64,000 nucleotides of DNA from an uncultured Flavobacteriaceae bacterium (GCA_947495135.1 CANLXN010000012.1:87357-151356); one strand, 5' to 3'. Numbered from the stretch's first letter, positions 27,558 to 37,239 are shown. A program made the numbers and translations. The notes: a model not told the origin generated them from the letters alone.

Positions 27558-27608
27558 GTGTAATTAAACAGTTTTCCGTCCAACTTATTTGAACGGAGTC
27601 GAAATATG
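27556..27608 (+). repeat. leader repeat copy 2, upstream of atpH
   Basis: AAGTGTAATTAAACAG, TTTTCCG, then an imperfect hairpin TCCGTCCAA/TTTGAACGGA (27575-27597, one mismatch) and GTCGAAATATG, whose ATG starts atpH at 27606. It is clearly related to copy 1 before atpF, although the hairpin arms differ. Confidence 0.7.
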
Positions 27609-28142
27609 AGCAGAGCAGCTATACGATACGCAAAAGCAGTTTTACAGTTCGCAAACGAGTCGAATACCACAGAGGTGGTCTTTGGTGATATGCAATCTGT
27701 GCACGGAACAATAAGCGCAAGTAAAGAACTGCGCCTTATGCTTAAAAGCCCAATTATCAAGGCCGAAGATAAAAAACAAGCTTTGGTAACTATATTTAAA
27801 GACCAATCCGATACAACCAAAGGGCTTATCAATTTATTGATAGACAACAAGCGTTCGGATATTCTAGGTGGTGTGGCAGAAAGTTATGTCAACTTGTACA
27901 ACGAATCGAGAGGTGTAAAAGTGGCGCAAGTTACTACAGCTGTGGCGTTAAACGCTGATTTGGAAGGCAAAGTACTAGCCAAAGTGAAGGAAATGACAGG
28001 AAGCGATAGTGTAACTATTGAAAATACCATTGATGAGTCAATTATTGGAGGGTTTATTCTTCGTGTAGGAGACCTTCAGTACAACGCAAGTATAGCGAAC
28101 CAACTAGGAAATATTAAAAGAGAATTTTCGAAATCAATATAG
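27606..28142 (+). CDS. atpH: ATP synthase F1 subunit delta
   Basis: Delta (OSCP) links F1 to the b stalk. The 178-residue protein begins MSRAAIRYAKAVLQFANE, has an N-terminal six-helix bundle and the C-terminal signature DESIIGGFILRVGDLQYNAS followed by LGNIKREF. Length is normal. The gene is separated from atpF and atpA by untranslated spacers of 48 and 101 bases carrying related hairpins. Confidence 0.95.
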   Translation: MSRAAIRYAKAVLQFANESNTTEVVFGDMQSVHGTISASKELRLMLKSPIIKAEDKKQALVTIFKDQSDTTKGLINLLIDNKRSDILGGVAESYVNLYNESRGVKVAQVTTAVALNADLEGKVLAKVKEMTGSDSVTIENTIDESIIGGFILRVGDLQYNASIANQLGNIKREFSKSI

Positions 28143-28172
28143 TCCATAGCTTTAGCGAAGGACTGCGAGTAT
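28141..28172 (+). repeat. hairpin element at the atpH stop codon
   Basis: AGTCC (28141-28145) pairs with GGACT (28160-28164), with further pairing inside (AGC/GCG region), giving a 24-base palindromic unit that starts within the atpH stop. GGACTGCGAGTAT (28160-28172) differs by one base from GGACTGCGAATAT before atpF (27046-27058). Confidence 0.6.
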
Positions 28173-28210
28173 ATAAGTAAATAATTGTAATAGATGATGT
28201 AAAGGTTTTT

Positions 28211-28236
28211 GTCTTAAATCTAACATCTTAAATCTA
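28211..28236 (+). repeat. tandem 12-mer before atpA
   Basis: TCTTAAATCTAA occurs twice (28211-28222 and 28225-28236) with a two-base gap, ending eight bases before the atpA ATG. It may expose an unstructured AT-rich ribosome landing zone; role unknown. Confidence 0.7.
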
Positions 28237-28243
28237 AAATAAA

Positions 28244-29821
28244 ATGGCAGAAGTTAAACCAGCTGAAGTTTCAGCAATTTTAAAGCAACAACTTTCAGGT
28301 TTTGAAGCGAATGCTTCATTAGACGAAGTAGGAACTGTATTAACCGTAGGTGATGGTATTGTTCGTGTATACGGGCTAGCCAATGTACAGTACGGAGAAT
28401 TAGTAGAGTTCGAAAGTGGTTTAGAAGGAATCGTATTGAACCTGGAAGAAGACAATGTTGGTGTTGTATTATTAGGTCCATCTGTAGGAGTTAAAGAAGG
28501 AGCTACTGTAAAACGTACACAACGTATTGCATCTCTTCAAGTTGGTGAAGGTATTTCAGGTCGTGTGGTAAACACACTTGGATTCCCAATCGATGGGAAA
28601 GGACCCATCGAAGGTAAAACTTACGAAATGCCGTTGGAGCGTAAAGCACCGGGGGTAGTTTATCGTCAGCCAGTAACCGAGCCATTACAAACAGGTATTA
28701 AGTCGATTGACGCGATGATTCCAGTAGGAAGAGGACAGCGTGAATTGGTAATTGGTGACCGTCAAACAGGGAAAACAACTGTTTGTATTGACACCATTTT
28801 GAATCAAAAAGAATTTTACGATGCAGGAGAACCTGTTTATTGTATCTATGTAGCTATTGGACAGAAAGCTTCTACTGTAGCAAATATCGCTAAAGTACTT
28901 GAAGACAAAGGTGCTATGGCTTATACAACTATTGTTGCCGCAAATGCGAGTGATCCTGCTCCTATGCAGGTATATGCTCCTTTCGCAGGTGCAGCTATTG
29001 GAGAGTACTTCCGTGATACAGGTCGTCCTGCGCTCATCATTTTTGATGATTTATCTAAGCAGGCAGTTGCTTACCGTGAGGTATCTCTTTTATTACGTCG
29101 TCCACCAGGACGTGAGGCGTATCCTGGAGATGTTTTCTTCTTACACTCAAGATTATTAGAGCGTTCGGCTAAAGTAATTGCAGATGATGCGATTGCAGCA
29201 GACATGAACGACCTTCCAGAATCTTTAAAAGGTATTGTAAAAGGAGGCGGTTCTTTAACTGCATTACCAATTATTGAAACACAAGCAGGTGATGTTTCTG
29301 CATATATTCCAACCAACGTAATTTCGATTACTGATGGGCAAATTTTCTTAGAATCAGATTTATTTAACGCGGGGGTTCGTCCAGCGATTAACGTTGGTAT
29401 TTCGGTATCTCGTGTGGGTGGTAACGCTCAAATTAAATCGATGAAGAAAGTATCTGGTACTTTGAAACTTGATCAAGCACAGTTCCGTGAATTGGAAGCA
29501 TTTGCTAAATTTGGTTCAGACCTTGATGCGGCTACCATGAACGTAATTGAAAAAGGTAAACGTAATGTTGAGATCTTGAAGCAAGCTCAAAATGATCCGT
29601 TTACTGTAGAGGATCAAGTGGCAATTATCTATGCAGGTTCAAAGAACTTGTTAAGAGATGTACCAGTTGAAAAGGTAAAAGAATTCGAAAGAGATTTCTT
29701 AGAGTTTTTGAACGCTAAGCACAGAGATGTTTTAGATACGCTAAAAGCTGGAAAGCTTACAGATGAGGTAATTGATACTTTATCTGCAGTAGCTAAGGAT
29801 TTATCTTCTCGCTATAATTAA
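28244..29821 (+). CDS. atpA: ATP synthase F1 subunit alpha
   Basis: Alpha is the non-catalytic nucleotide-binding subunit. The 525-residue protein has the N-terminal barrel ([18 protein letters not shown]), the P-loop GDRQTGKT near residue 172, [36 protein letters not shown] and the alpha/beta signature [14 protein letters not shown]. Gln in the P-loop instead of the beta-type GGAGVGKT confirms alpha. The partner beta and epsilon genes are not adjacent, as is common in Bacteroidota. Confidence 0.97.
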   Translation: MAEVKPAEVSAILKQQLSGFEANASLDEVGTVLTVGDGIVRVYGLANVQYGELVEFESGLEGIVLNLEEDNVGVVLLGPSVGVKEGATVKRTQRIASLQVGEGISGRVVNTLGFPIDGKGPIEGKTYEMPLERKAPGVVYRQPVTEPLQTGIKSIDAMIPVGRGQRELVIGDRQTGKTTVCIDTILNQKEFYDAGEPVYCIYVAIGQKASTVANIAKVLEDKGAMAYTTIVAANASDPAPMQVYAPFAGAAIGEYFRDTGRPALIIFDDLSKQAVAYREVSLLLRRPPGREAYPGDVFFLHSRLLERSAKVIADDAIAADMNDLPESLKGIVKGGGSLTALPIIETQAGDVSAYIPTNVISITDGQIFLESDLFNAGVRPAINVGISVSRVGGNAQIKSMKKVSGTLKLDQAQFRELEAFAKFGSDLDAATMNVIEKGKRNVEILKQAQNDPFTVEDQVAIIYAGSKNLLRDVPVEKVKEFERDFLEFLNAKHRDVLDTLKAGKLTDEVIDTLSAVAKDLSSRYN

Positions 29822-29831
29822 TGATTTATTC

Positions 29832-29865
29832 GAAATGCAGAATTAAACTATTAGTTCTGCATTTC
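29832..29865 (+). repeat. perfect 11-bp inverted repeat between atpA and atpG
   Basis: GAAATGCAGAA and TTCTGCATTTC are exact reverse complements around a 12-base loop, 10 bases after the atpA stop. There is no T tract, so it is more likely an RNA processing or stabilising hairpin than a terminator. Confidence 0.7.
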
Positions 29866-29909
29866 AAATACAAACTCATAACCTGCATTGTTAACTCACA
29901 ACTTGAGAA

Positions 29910-30782
29910 ATGGCAAACTTAAAGGAAATACGAAATAGAATATCATCGGTAGGATCAACGATGCAGATCACAAGTGCCATGAAAATGGTATCTGCTGCTA
30001 AATTGAAAAAAGCCCAAGACGCTATTACTGCAATGCGTCCATATTCCGACACACTTACTACGCTTTTGCAAAACCTAAGTGCTACGTTAGATGGTGACAC
30101 TGGAAGTAAATTTGCCGACCAGCGCGAGGTAAATAAAGTCTTAGTGGTTGCAATTACCTCTAATCGTGGACTCGCAGGTGCTTTCAATAGTAATATTGTA
30201 AAAGACGCCAAGCATTCTCTTGAAGCCGTCTATTCTGGTAAGCAAGTCGATTTTGTTACCCTTGGAAAAAAAGGGAACGATATCCTAAGTAAGACCGAAA
30301 CAATTGTTGAAAATAACAATGAGATTTTTGACGATCTAAGTTTCGAGCCAACGTCTGCTATTGCGCAAAATTTGATGGATCTTTATGCAGAAGGAACATA
30401 CGATAAAATTGTTTTAATCTACAATAAGTTCAAGAATGCCGCTACACAAATCGTGATGCACGAACAATTTTTACCAATCGTAGCACAGGCTAATGAAGGT
30501 GAGGTTGAAACTACGAGCAATGCCGATTATATTTTTGAGCCATCTAAGGAGGAAATCGTTGAAGAGTTAATTCCTAAAATGCTTAAAACACAGTTATTCA
30601 AAGCACTACGTGATAGTGTGGCGAGCGAACATGGTGCGCGTATGACGGCCATGCACAAAGCAACAGATAACGCGACCGAATTGCGTGATCAATTGAAATT
30701 ACAATACAACAAAGCCCGTCAGGCTGCCATTACCAATGAAATCTTGGAGATTGTTGGTGGTGCAGAAGCATTGGCTGGTTAA
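29910..30782 (+). CDS. atpG: ATP synthase F1 subunit gamma
   Basis: Gamma is the rotating central shaft. The 290-residue protein starts MANLKEIRNRISSVGSTMQIT with the N-terminal helix of the coiled coil, contains VAITSNRGLAGAFNSNIVK, and ends with the conserved C-terminal helix ASEHGARMTAMHKATDNA and YNKARQAAITNEILEIVGGA. Length is normal. It is the last atp gene here: atpD and atpC must lie elsewhere. A rho-independent terminator follows 25 bases later. Confidence 0.96.
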   Translation: MANLKEIRNRISSVGSTMQITSAMKMVSAAKLKKAQDAITAMRPYSDTLTTLLQNLSATLDGDTGSKFADQREVNKVLVVAITSNRGLAGAFNSNIVKDAKHSLEAVYSGKQVDFVTLGKKGNDILSKTETIVENNNEIFDDLSFEPTSAIAQNLMDLYAEGTYDKIVLIYNKFKNAATQIVMHEQFLPIVAQANEGEVETTSNADYIFEPSKEEIVEELIPKMLKTQLFKALRDSVASEHGARMTAMHKATDNATELRDQLKLQYNKARQAAITNEILEIVGGAEALAG

Positions 30783-30806
30783 TAGTTGTAAAAATTTATA
30801 TTTAGA

Positions 30807-30836
30807 AGGCCTCTCTTTAATAGGGAGGCTTTTTTT
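30807..30836 (+). terminator. intrinsic terminator of the atp operon
   Basis: GCCTCTC (30809-30815) pairs with GGGAGGC (30823-30829) with one G-T pair, followed by seven T residues. It lies just after atpG. Confidence 0.9.
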
Positions 30837-30919
30837 GTACCTTTATGGCAGGACTTTTGATTTGTTTCAAGGGTCTCCTTAAACGCAGTTAAAGGGTATT
30901 AATTTAACACCTATATGAA

Positions 30920-31420
30920 ATGTCTATAAAGTTAACATTCTTAAGTATTGTACTATTCAGTTTGTCGAGTTGTGCAGGGGGAAAAGATTCCATGTATTCC
31001 CTAGAACAAGAGGCTCCCTTTACCTTCGGAAATATGTACTTCCAGAAATGGGTTGCAGGAGTTCAAAATGGAGGATCTGGAACCAATGTTTATGTGGAGA
31101 TTGAAAGCTATAGTGACGAAGTTGAACTAAAAGACATCTACTTTCGAAACGCTACACAAAGTCTAAAGGCAAAACCGAATCAACCAGACAACTATATTGG
31201 TTACTTTAACGACCAAACCAATAGAGACATTACGATGGATGGAGACGCAACCAAGGAGGCGAAGAATAAGCTTCCAGAGCCTTTTCCGTTTAAATTAAGC
31301 CAAGATGAGGCGGTATTGAGCTACACGCATAAGGGAGAGTTAAAGTTCCTTAAAATTGGCCCTTTAGAGGAAAAACCATTATTAGCTTATCCTAGTGCTA
31401 ATAACGGTAGAATAGACTAG
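30920..31420 (+). CDS. putative outer-membrane or periplasmic lipoprotein, function unknown
   Basis: The 166-residue product has a lipoprotein signal (IVLFSLSSCAGGKDS, lipobox LSSC, Cys18) and then a mostly beta-type sequence without recognised domains: FGNMYFQKWVAGVQNGGSGTNVYVEI, EVELKDIYFRNATQSLK and FKLSQDEAVLSYTHKGELKF. It follows the atp terminator and precedes dut. I recognise it only as a flavobacterial conserved type; no enzymatic motif is visible. Confidence 0.7.
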   Translation: MSIKLTFLSIVLFSLSSCAGGKDSMYSLEQEAPFTFGNMYFQKWVAGVQNGGSGTNVYVEIESYSDEVELKDIYFRNATQSLKAKPNQPDNYIGYFNDQTNRDITMDGDATKEAKNKLPEPFPFKLSQDEAVLSYTHKGELKFLKIGPLEEKPLLAYPSANNGRID

Positions 31421-31498
31421 TTCATTTTTTCTTCGGAAATTTACACGAATTAAAAAACGTCAATTTATCGAACTTTGATCAATTATTAACTAAGTAGA

Positions 31499-31933
31499 AT
31501 GACCATTAAAATTATTAATAAATCCACCCATCCACTTCCACATTACGAAACCGAAGCTTCGGCAGGAATGGATTTAAGAGCGAATATTTCAGAAGATATT
31601 ATATTAAAACCATTGGAAAGATCGATTGTAAAAACAGGACTTTTCATCGAACTTCCAATAGGCTATGAAGCCCAAGTGAGGCCCAGAAGCGGACTCGCAG
31701 CGAAAAAGGGAATTACAGTGTTGAACGCGCCAGGAACGGTAGATGCAGATTACAGAGGAGAAATTGGAGTGATTTTGGTGAATTTATCGAACGAAGATTT
31801 TACCATCACCAATGGAGAAAGAGTAGCACAATTGGTGATTGCGAAACACGAACACCCGCAATGGGAAGAAGTTGAAGTATTGTCGGACACCGCTCGTGGA
31901 GCAGGAGGTTTTGGTAGTACTGGAGTAAAATAA
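31499..31933 (+). CDS. dut: dUTP diphosphatase
   Basis: Dut hydrolyses dUTP to dUMP, keeping uracil out of DNA. The 144-residue trimeric-type enzyme shows all five motifs: [36 protein letters not shown] (uracil pocket and catalytic Asp), [10 protein letters not shown], and the C-terminal [10 protein letters not shown]. Length is standard. It starts the run dut, nucleotidyltransferase, TPR, DUF4292, envC-like, an order I recognise from flavobacteria. Confidence 0.96.
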   Translation: MTIKIINKSTHPLPHYETEASAGMDLRANISEDIILKPLERSIVKTGLFIELPIGYEAQVRPRSGLAAKKGITVLNAPGTVDADYRGEIGVILVNLSNEDFTITNGERVAQLVIAKHEHPQWEEVEVLSDTARGAGGFGSTGVK

Positions 31934-31969
31934 GTAAGAGTAACAGCTAAAAGAAAGAACTTAAAATAT

Positions 31970-32986
31970 ATGAAAATAATTGTCCCAATGGCGGGAAGAG
32001 GATCTCGCCTTCGTCCTCACAGTTTAACTGTGCCTAAACCATTAATTCCAGTGGCCGGAAAACCGATTGTTCACCGTTTGGTGGAAGATATCGTTGGTGT
32101 TTTAGATCAAGAGATTGATGAAATCGCTTTTATCTTAGGAGACCCTGCCTTTTTTGGAGATGAGGTGGTAGAAAGCTTGAAAGAATTGGCACGCGGACTT
32201 GGTGCAAAACCTAGCATATATCGACAGTTAGATCCGAAGGGAACCGGACATGCCATTATGTGCGCAGAGCCTTCACTTTCCGGACCAGCGGTAATTGCTT
32301 ATGCAGATACGCTTATTAGGGCAAACTTCGATTTAGACAAAGAAGCAGATAGCGTGATTTGGACTAAAAGAGTTGATAATCCTGAAGCATATGGAGTTGT
32401 TAATTTGAACGAACGTGATGAGATTATTGAGTTGGTTGAAAAGCCCGAAACATTTGTGAGTGATCAAGCCGTTATCGGAATTTATTACTTTAAAGATGTA
32501 GGTGTTCTTAAGAATGAACTACAATACGTTTTAGATCATAACATCATTAATGGCGGAGAATATCAAATAAACGATGGAATAAAGCGAATGATGGCAGATG
32601 GTAAGGTCTTCAAAACCGGAACTGTTGACGAATGGATGGATTGTGGAAATAAAGAGGTAACGGTTGAAACTAATGCCCGCATGTTAGGGTTTTTAGCAGA
32701 AAGTGGAGTGTCGCTTATTTCAGAAAAAATCACCAAAGAAAATGCTCAAATTATCGAACCATGTTGCATTGCGGACAACGTGATACTGAAAAATTGCACT
32801 ATTGGGCCGCACGTTTCAGTAGGTAAGGGTACAATAATTGAGGATAGTACCGTTAAGAATAGTATCATACAAACTAATACAGTCATTAAAAATGCAGTTT
32901 TAGACAATGCCATGATTGGTAATCACGCACATTTTGACGGAAAGTTTACCAACGTTAGTATTGGGGATTATAGCCAACTAAAGTAA
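31970..32986 (+). CDS. sugar-1-phosphate nucleotidyltransferase with C-terminal hexapeptide repeats
   Basis: The 338-residue protein has a nucleotidyltransferase domain (PMAGRGSRLRPHSLTVPKPL at 5-24, then PLIPVAGKPIVHR) with the metal-site Asp in IAYADTLI, EKPETFVSDQAVIG and EWMDCGNKEVTV, followed from about residue 255 by a left-handed beta-helix (VILKNCTIGPHVSVGKGTII). It makes an NDP-sugar, likely NDP-glucose or NDP-mannose. It is distinct from RmlA, which lacks the hexapeptide tail. Exact sugar is not readable. It lies 36 bases after dut. Confidence 0.85.
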   Translation: MKIIVPMAGRGSRLRPHSLTVPKPLIPVAGKPIVHRLVEDIVGVLDQEIDEIAFILGDPAFFGDEVVESLKELARGLGAKPSIYRQLDPKGTGHAIMCAEPSLSGPAVIAYADTLIRANFDLDKEADSVIWTKRVDNPEAYGVVNLNERDEIIELVEKPETFVSDQAVIGIYYFKDVGVLKNELQYVLDHNIINGGEYQINDGIKRMMADGKVFKTGTVDEWMDCGNKEVTVETNARMLGFLAESGVSLISEKITKENAQIIEPCCIADNVILKNCTIGPHVSVGKGTIIEDSTVKNSIIQTNTVIKNAVLDNAMIGNHAHFDGKFTNVSIGDYSQLK

Positions 32987-33017
32987 GGGCGAGGACTGGT
33001 GCAGGATAAATGAAGTT

Positions 33018-34394
33018 ATGAGAGACTTTTATAAATATATTTTTTTACTTTTCTTCGGAATCTTAAGTGCTTCGGGCACGCTGTATGCGCAAGAAACGGA
33101 CGAGCAGCCTACCGACGACTTGGGTAATGTAAGTGATAAGTTTCAAGAATATTTTTTCGAGGCCTTAAAGCAAAAAGGGATTGAAAATTATGAACTGGCC
33201 CTGGAAGCACTGAAAAAAGCAAAATTAGCCGCGAAAAAGAATGCAGCTAATGAAGCAGTAGTTCATTTTGAAATGGGGAAAAATCTCAAAGAACTAAAGC
33301 GTTATGACGAGGCCGAGGAGAATTTCTTAAAGGTAACTACTACCCTTGGAAATGAGCAATTAGACGTTCTGGAGGCCATGTACGACCTTTATTATCTAAA
33401 GAAGGACTACGCAAAGGCAATTCCCTTGGTGCAGAAGTTAATCCCGTTAGATGAGGATTATAAAGAGGATCTGGCCAATTTATATCACAGAACCAGACAA
33501 TACGATAAGTCTCTGGAAATACTAGACGAACTGGATGTTCTTTGGGGAGAAACTACCTACCGCAATGCTTTAAGAAGGCAGATTTATAGAGTTACAGGTA
33601 ATTCGGAAGGAGCAATCAAGGATTTGGAAACAAAAATTGATAGAAATCCCAAAAAAGAAAAGGATTATCTCAACCTCATTTATCTCTACAGCGAACAGGG
33701 CGACACCACTAAGGCTTTTGAAACAGCTAAAGAATTACTTAAGAATCGGCCAAAATCGAAATTAGTTCACTTATCTCTATACAAGTTTTATTTAGACGAG
33801 GGCAATACTGCCGATGCAATGAAGTCCATGAATGTTGTCTTTGGATCTTCAGAAATCGAAAAAAGATTAAAATTTAAAGTTCTTGGAGACTTTTTAGAAT
33901 TTGTTGGAGATCACCCCGAACATAATCAGGATTTAGATCAAGTTATTAGCAGATTCACAGGAGAAGGTGATGGCAAAGCGTATGAGCAATTAGGAGACTT
34001 CTATTCGGCACAAGGAAAAAAAGAGGTGGCATTGAGTTTTTACGAAAAAGGAGCGATTTTGGATGAAGACAATTTCAGCTTACTCAAAAACACTTTACTT
34101 ATGCAAATTGGCGTAGGTAAGTATGATGAAGCCGTTAATTTGAGTGAGAACGGGCTAGCTACGTTCCCCGCCCAACCTTTGTTGTACCTCATCAATGGAG
34201 TTGCAAACAACAATTTAAACAAACCCGATGCAGCCATAGAAAGTTTGGAAACAGGGATTGATTTTCTGTTAGACAATCCTCAAATGGAAAAGGATTATTA
34301 CGAACAATTAGGGTTGGCATACGGCTTAAAAGGAGATCAGAAAAAAGCTGATAATTATAATAAGAAGGCAGCAGAAATCAATATTTCAAATTAA
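33018..34394 (+). CDS. secreted TPR-repeat protein
   Basis: The 458-residue protein has a signal peptide (residues about 1-25, LLFFGILSASGTLYAQ) and about ten TPR-like helical hairpins, such as VVHFEMGKNLKELKRYDEAE and LYHRTRQYDKSLEIL, to the C-terminus. TPR proteins usually scaffold protein complexes; this one is predicted periplasmic. Its stop shares a base with the DUF4292 start, and DUF4292 overlaps envC, so the three are likely co-translated and act together in the envelope, which is inference. Confidence 0.82.
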   Translation: MRDFYKYIFLLFFGILSASGTLYAQETDEQPTDDLGNVSDKFQEYFFEALKQKGIENYELALEALKKAKLAAKKNAANEAVVHFEMGKNLKELKRYDEAEENFLKVTTTLGNEQLDVLEAMYDLYYLKKDYAKAIPLVQKLIPLDEDYKEDLANLYHRTRQYDKSLEILDELDVLWGETTYRNALRRQIYRVTGNSEGAIKDLETKIDRNPKKEKDYLNLIYLYSEQGDTTKAFETAKELLKNRPKSKLVHLSLYKFYLDEGNTADAMKSMNVVFGSSEIEKRLKFKVLGDFLEFVGDHPEHNQDLDQVISRFTGEGDGKAYEQLGDFYSAQGKKEVALSFYEKGAILDEDNFSLLKNTLLMQIGVGKYDEAVNLSENGLATFPAQPLLYLINGVANNNLNKPDAAIESLETGIDFLLDNPQMEKDYYEQLGLAYGLKGDQKKADNYNKKAAEINISN

Positions 34395-35182
34395 TGCGGA
34401 TCACGAAAATATTTTTATATACGTTGGCGCTATCGCTTCTACTAGTCTCTTGTAAGGGAGGAAAGACCGTTATTGGCAGCACTACTGCCGATGCATCTTT
34501 GGCCGTTGCAAGTATTATTAAAACACATAAAGCAGCTTCTCCTAACTTCAAAACACTAGCATCTCGCGTGCAAGTGGCGTACGCAGACGAAAAGAAAGAA
34601 CAAAGTGTTACGGTAAGCCTACGAATGGAAAAAGATAAAGTAATCTGGATTAAGGCAGCACTTTTGGGGATTACCATTGCCAAAGTAAAGATTACCCCAG
34701 AACGAGTGAGCTATTACGAAACCATTTCCAACACCTATTTTGATGGAGATTTCGACTTGTTGAGCGATTGGTTAGGAACCGATTTGGATTTTGATAAAAC
34801 TCAAGCCATTTTGCTAGGGCAATCAATTTTTAGCTTAGAGAAAGGAAAGTATACCAGTTCGATATCTAGTAATAAATATGAGCTTGCGCCTAAAAGTCAG
34901 CCCAATAACTTCATTCATCGATTATTATTGAATCCTGATAATTATAAAGTAAATAGTGGTTATCTCAATCAACCCAACGATGATAGGGAGTTGAGTATGC
35001 GATATGGAGATTACCAAAAATTGAATGGAAGTTTTTACCCTACGCAAGTTTTCATTAAATCTTCGGAAGGGGATAGTGAGACTAACATAGCCGTAAAATA
35101 CAAGAAAATTGATCTGAATGTTGATTTGAGCTTTCCGTTTAACATTCCGAGTGGATATGAAGAAATAGAGTTGTCTAAATGA
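34394..35182 (+). CDS. DUF4292 family lipoprotein (LolA/LolB-like fold suspected)
   Basis: The 262-residue product has a lipoprotein signal (LSLLLVSCKGGKTV, lipobox LVSC, Cys20), then beta-rich sequence with FKTLASRVQVAYADEKKEQ, VTVSLRMEKDKVIWIKAAL and LLGITIAKVKITPERVSYYE. I recognise this as DUF4292, which resembles the antiparallel half-barrel of LolA/LolB lipoprotein carriers; the fold relation is from memory and not shown here. It overlaps the TPR gene by one base and the EnvC-like gene by four. Confidence 0.82.
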   Translation: MRITKIFLYTLALSLLLVSCKGGKTVIGSTTADASLAVASIIKTHKAASPNFKTLASRVQVAYADEKKEQSVTVSLRMEKDKVIWIKAALLGITIAKVKITPERVSYYETISNTYFDGDFDLLSDWLGTDLDFDKTQAILLGQSIFSLEKGKYTSSISSNKYELAPKSQPNNFIHRLLLNPDNYKVNSGYLNQPNDDRELSMRYGDYQKLNGSFYPTQVFIKSSEGDSETNIAVKYKKIDLNVDLSFPFNIPSGYEEIELSK

Positions 35183-36408
35183 AAAACCACCGTTCCTATA
35201 TCACATTATTGATTTGTCTACTTCTAACGGTAGCTGTTTCGGCACAGTCGAAAAAACAAAAGGAGCTGGAAGCTAAACGGCAATCTATTCTTACGGAGAT
35301 TCAGCAAATAAACAATCTACTCTTTAAAACTAGAGGCGAAAAGAAATCGGTTTTAGCGCAGGTAGAGGACTTAGATCAGAAAATTGCTGCTAGGAAAAGT
35401 CTGATAAGAGTAACCAATCAACAGGCCAATTTACTCACGCGAGAGATCAACGACAACCTTTCAACTATTGAACAGTTGCGGGCTGAACTAGTGACGTTGA
35501 AAAAAGATTATGCTTCCATGATCGACAAATCTTTTAAAAGTAAATCCCAGCAAAGTAGGATTATGTTCTTACTGTCTTCGGAAAATTTCTTACAAGCCTA
35601 CAAGCGTATGCAGTACATGAAGCAGTACACTTCTCATAGAAAGAAGCAAGGAGAAAGCATCAAAGGAAAAACAGAAGAGTTACAGACACTTAATAAGAAC
35701 CTAATTCAACAAAAAAAGGATAAGGAACAACTAATAGCCGAAAACAGAGCCGCTAAGAAAAAGTTAGACGAAGAAAAAAGAGATCAGGAGGCATTAGTGG
35801 CCAGCTTAAAGAAAAATGAAGGTCAGTTTGCGAAACAAATTCGCTCTAAACAACGCGCTGCAGACAAAATAGACAAGCAGATTGATGATCTTATTAAGGC
35901 AGCTATTGCGGCGAGTAATAAGGCATCAGGAACCAAAACCAAAACTGGTAAAAGCACAAAATTTGCACTTACTCCAGAGGCAAAGGCTCTGGCAAAAAGC
36001 TTTAAAAGCAACAAAGGAAAATTGGTGTGGCCCGTACAGAAAGGAAGAATTTTGAATGCCTATGGAACCAGACAGCACCCTCAATTCCCGAATGTAAAAC
36101 AAACCTTTAACGGAGTAGACATTATTACCGAACCTAATGCAAAGGCAAGAGCGGTCTTTAAAGGTGTAGTAATGCAGGTTCAGCAATTAAAAGGAGCAAA
36201 TAAAGCTGTTTACGTGCGTCATGGAGATTATATTACCATTTATAATAATTTGGCGAGTGTTTCGGTTAAAAAAGGAGATAAATTGAATACCAAACAGGAA
36301 ATAGGAACGGTCTTTACGCATCCTACCTCTGGACGTGCTATCCTGAAATTCTTCATCTATCAAAATACAACCAAAATGAATCCTGCAGACTGGGTTTATA
36401 GGATGTAA
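35179..36408 (+). CDS. EnvC-like murein hydrolase activator (degenerate LytM)
   Basis: The 409-residue protein has a signal peptide (to AVSAQ, about residue 22), a long coiled coil (about 25-250) and a C-terminal M23/LytM domain (LVWPVQKGRILNAYG, FNGVDIITEPNAKARAVF, YVRHGDYITIYNNL). Catalytic M23 enzymes need HxxxD and HxH zinc ligands; here the first is FNGVD without His and the last His of the second is Asn (YITIYNN). It is therefore probably an activator of amidases at the division site, like EnvC, not a hydrolase. Confidence 0.88.
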   Translation: MKNHRSYITLLICLLLTVAVSAQSKKQKELEAKRQSILTEIQQINNLLFKTRGEKKSVLAQVEDLDQKIAARKSLIRVTNQQANLLTREINDNLSTIEQLRAELVTLKKDYASMIDKSFKSKSQQSRIMFLLSSENFLQAYKRMQYMKQYTSHRKKQGESIKGKTEELQTLNKNLIQQKKDKEQLIAENRAAKKKLDEEKRDQEALVASLKKNEGQFAKQIRSKQRAADKIDKQIDDLIKAAIAASNKASGTKTKTGKSTKFALTPEAKALAKSFKSNKGKLVWPVQKGRILNAYGTRQHPQFPNVKQTFNGVDIITEPNAKARAVFKGVVMQVQQLKGANKAVYVRHGDYITIYNNLASVSVKKGDKLNTKQEIGTVFTHPTSGRAILKFFIYQNTTKMNPADWVYRM

Positions 36409-36435
36409 GGGTTATTGTTATTTCTGAAATTTTCT

Positions 36436-37188
36436 CTATAAAGAAATGGTTCTTTCATAATTAAATGAAAGGTGCTCGGCCCAATTTACATAGCCAAATT
36501 GATTGGTAACCATCCGTGTGTTGCCAATGCTGAAGTCTTTTTTGTTTCGATGGCTGTGCCCGTAGACCCAATAATTAATGTCATTTTCCAAAATAAACGC
36601 AGTTCTTTTGGCACTAAAAGCATCGTTTAACTTACTGTTTTTATATTCATCGACACTGCAATTGATACTGGGAAGGTGATGCGTAACTACTATTTGTTTA
36701 CCACCTTTGTTAACTTCGCTTTGCACAAATTGAAATGCTTTTTCATGCAGTTGGTTAAATTGGTCGATTCTTAGGTGTTCTCCGTTGTAGTTTATTCTTC
36801 TAAAATCGGGCACTCCTCTCAACACTTCCGCTATATTTTTTTCAATAACAGACCAAAAGGTGCTGAAGATGAGAAGAACATCCTCAATTTCAACAGACTT
36901 ATTATCAAGAACGGTGACGTTGTGGTACACTTTCTTAATAAAAGGAAGAAAAGCATGGGCAACGTCGAAACCACCATAGTATTCGTGGTTTCCAGGAATA
37001 ATATATACCTCTTTAAAGTCTTCTGAGGCTTTTTTCAAGAAATCGAGCTGTGTATAATCTCGGTCGAGGTAATAAAAGTCGCCAGCGATAATTAAATAAT
37101 CGGCTTTGGGTTGAAGAGGGTTCTTTTTGAACCACGCTCTGTTTTCAGCATATTCTAAATGTAGATCGGAACATATTTGAAAAGTCAT
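36436..37188 (-). CDS. calcineurin-like metallophosphoesterase
   Basis: The 250-residue protein carries the full metallophosphoesterase motif set: CSDLHLEY (Asp8, His10), IIAGDFYY, PGNHEYYGG, VVTHHLPS and VYGHSHRN. No signal peptide or membrane helix is seen, so it is cytoplasmic. Substrate is unknown. It lies convergent with the EnvC-like gene (27-base spacer) and 51 bases downstream of the sulfur-metabolism gene on the same strand. Confidence 0.9.
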   Translation of the reverse strand: MTFQICSDLHLEYAENRAWFKKNPLQPKADYLIIAGDFYYLDRDYTQLDFLKKASEDFKEVYIIPGNHEYYGGFDVAHAFLPFIKKVYHNVTVLDNKSVEIEDVLLIFSTFWSVIEKNIAEVLRGVPDFRRINYNGEHLRIDQFNQLHEKAFQFVQSEVNKGGKQIVVTHHLPSINCSVDEYKNSKLNDAFSAKRTAFILENDINYWVYGHSHRNKKDFSIGNTRMVTNQFGYVNWAEHLSFNYERTISL

Positions 37189-37239
37189 GCTGTTTTTTGG
37201 TTCGTTTCACGCTTGCTGAACACTTTATGTCGAACAGTT

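Noticed and set aside
28211..28236. CRISPR-like repeats before atpA
   Set aside because: Only two 12-base units with a two-base gap; no spacers or cas genes.
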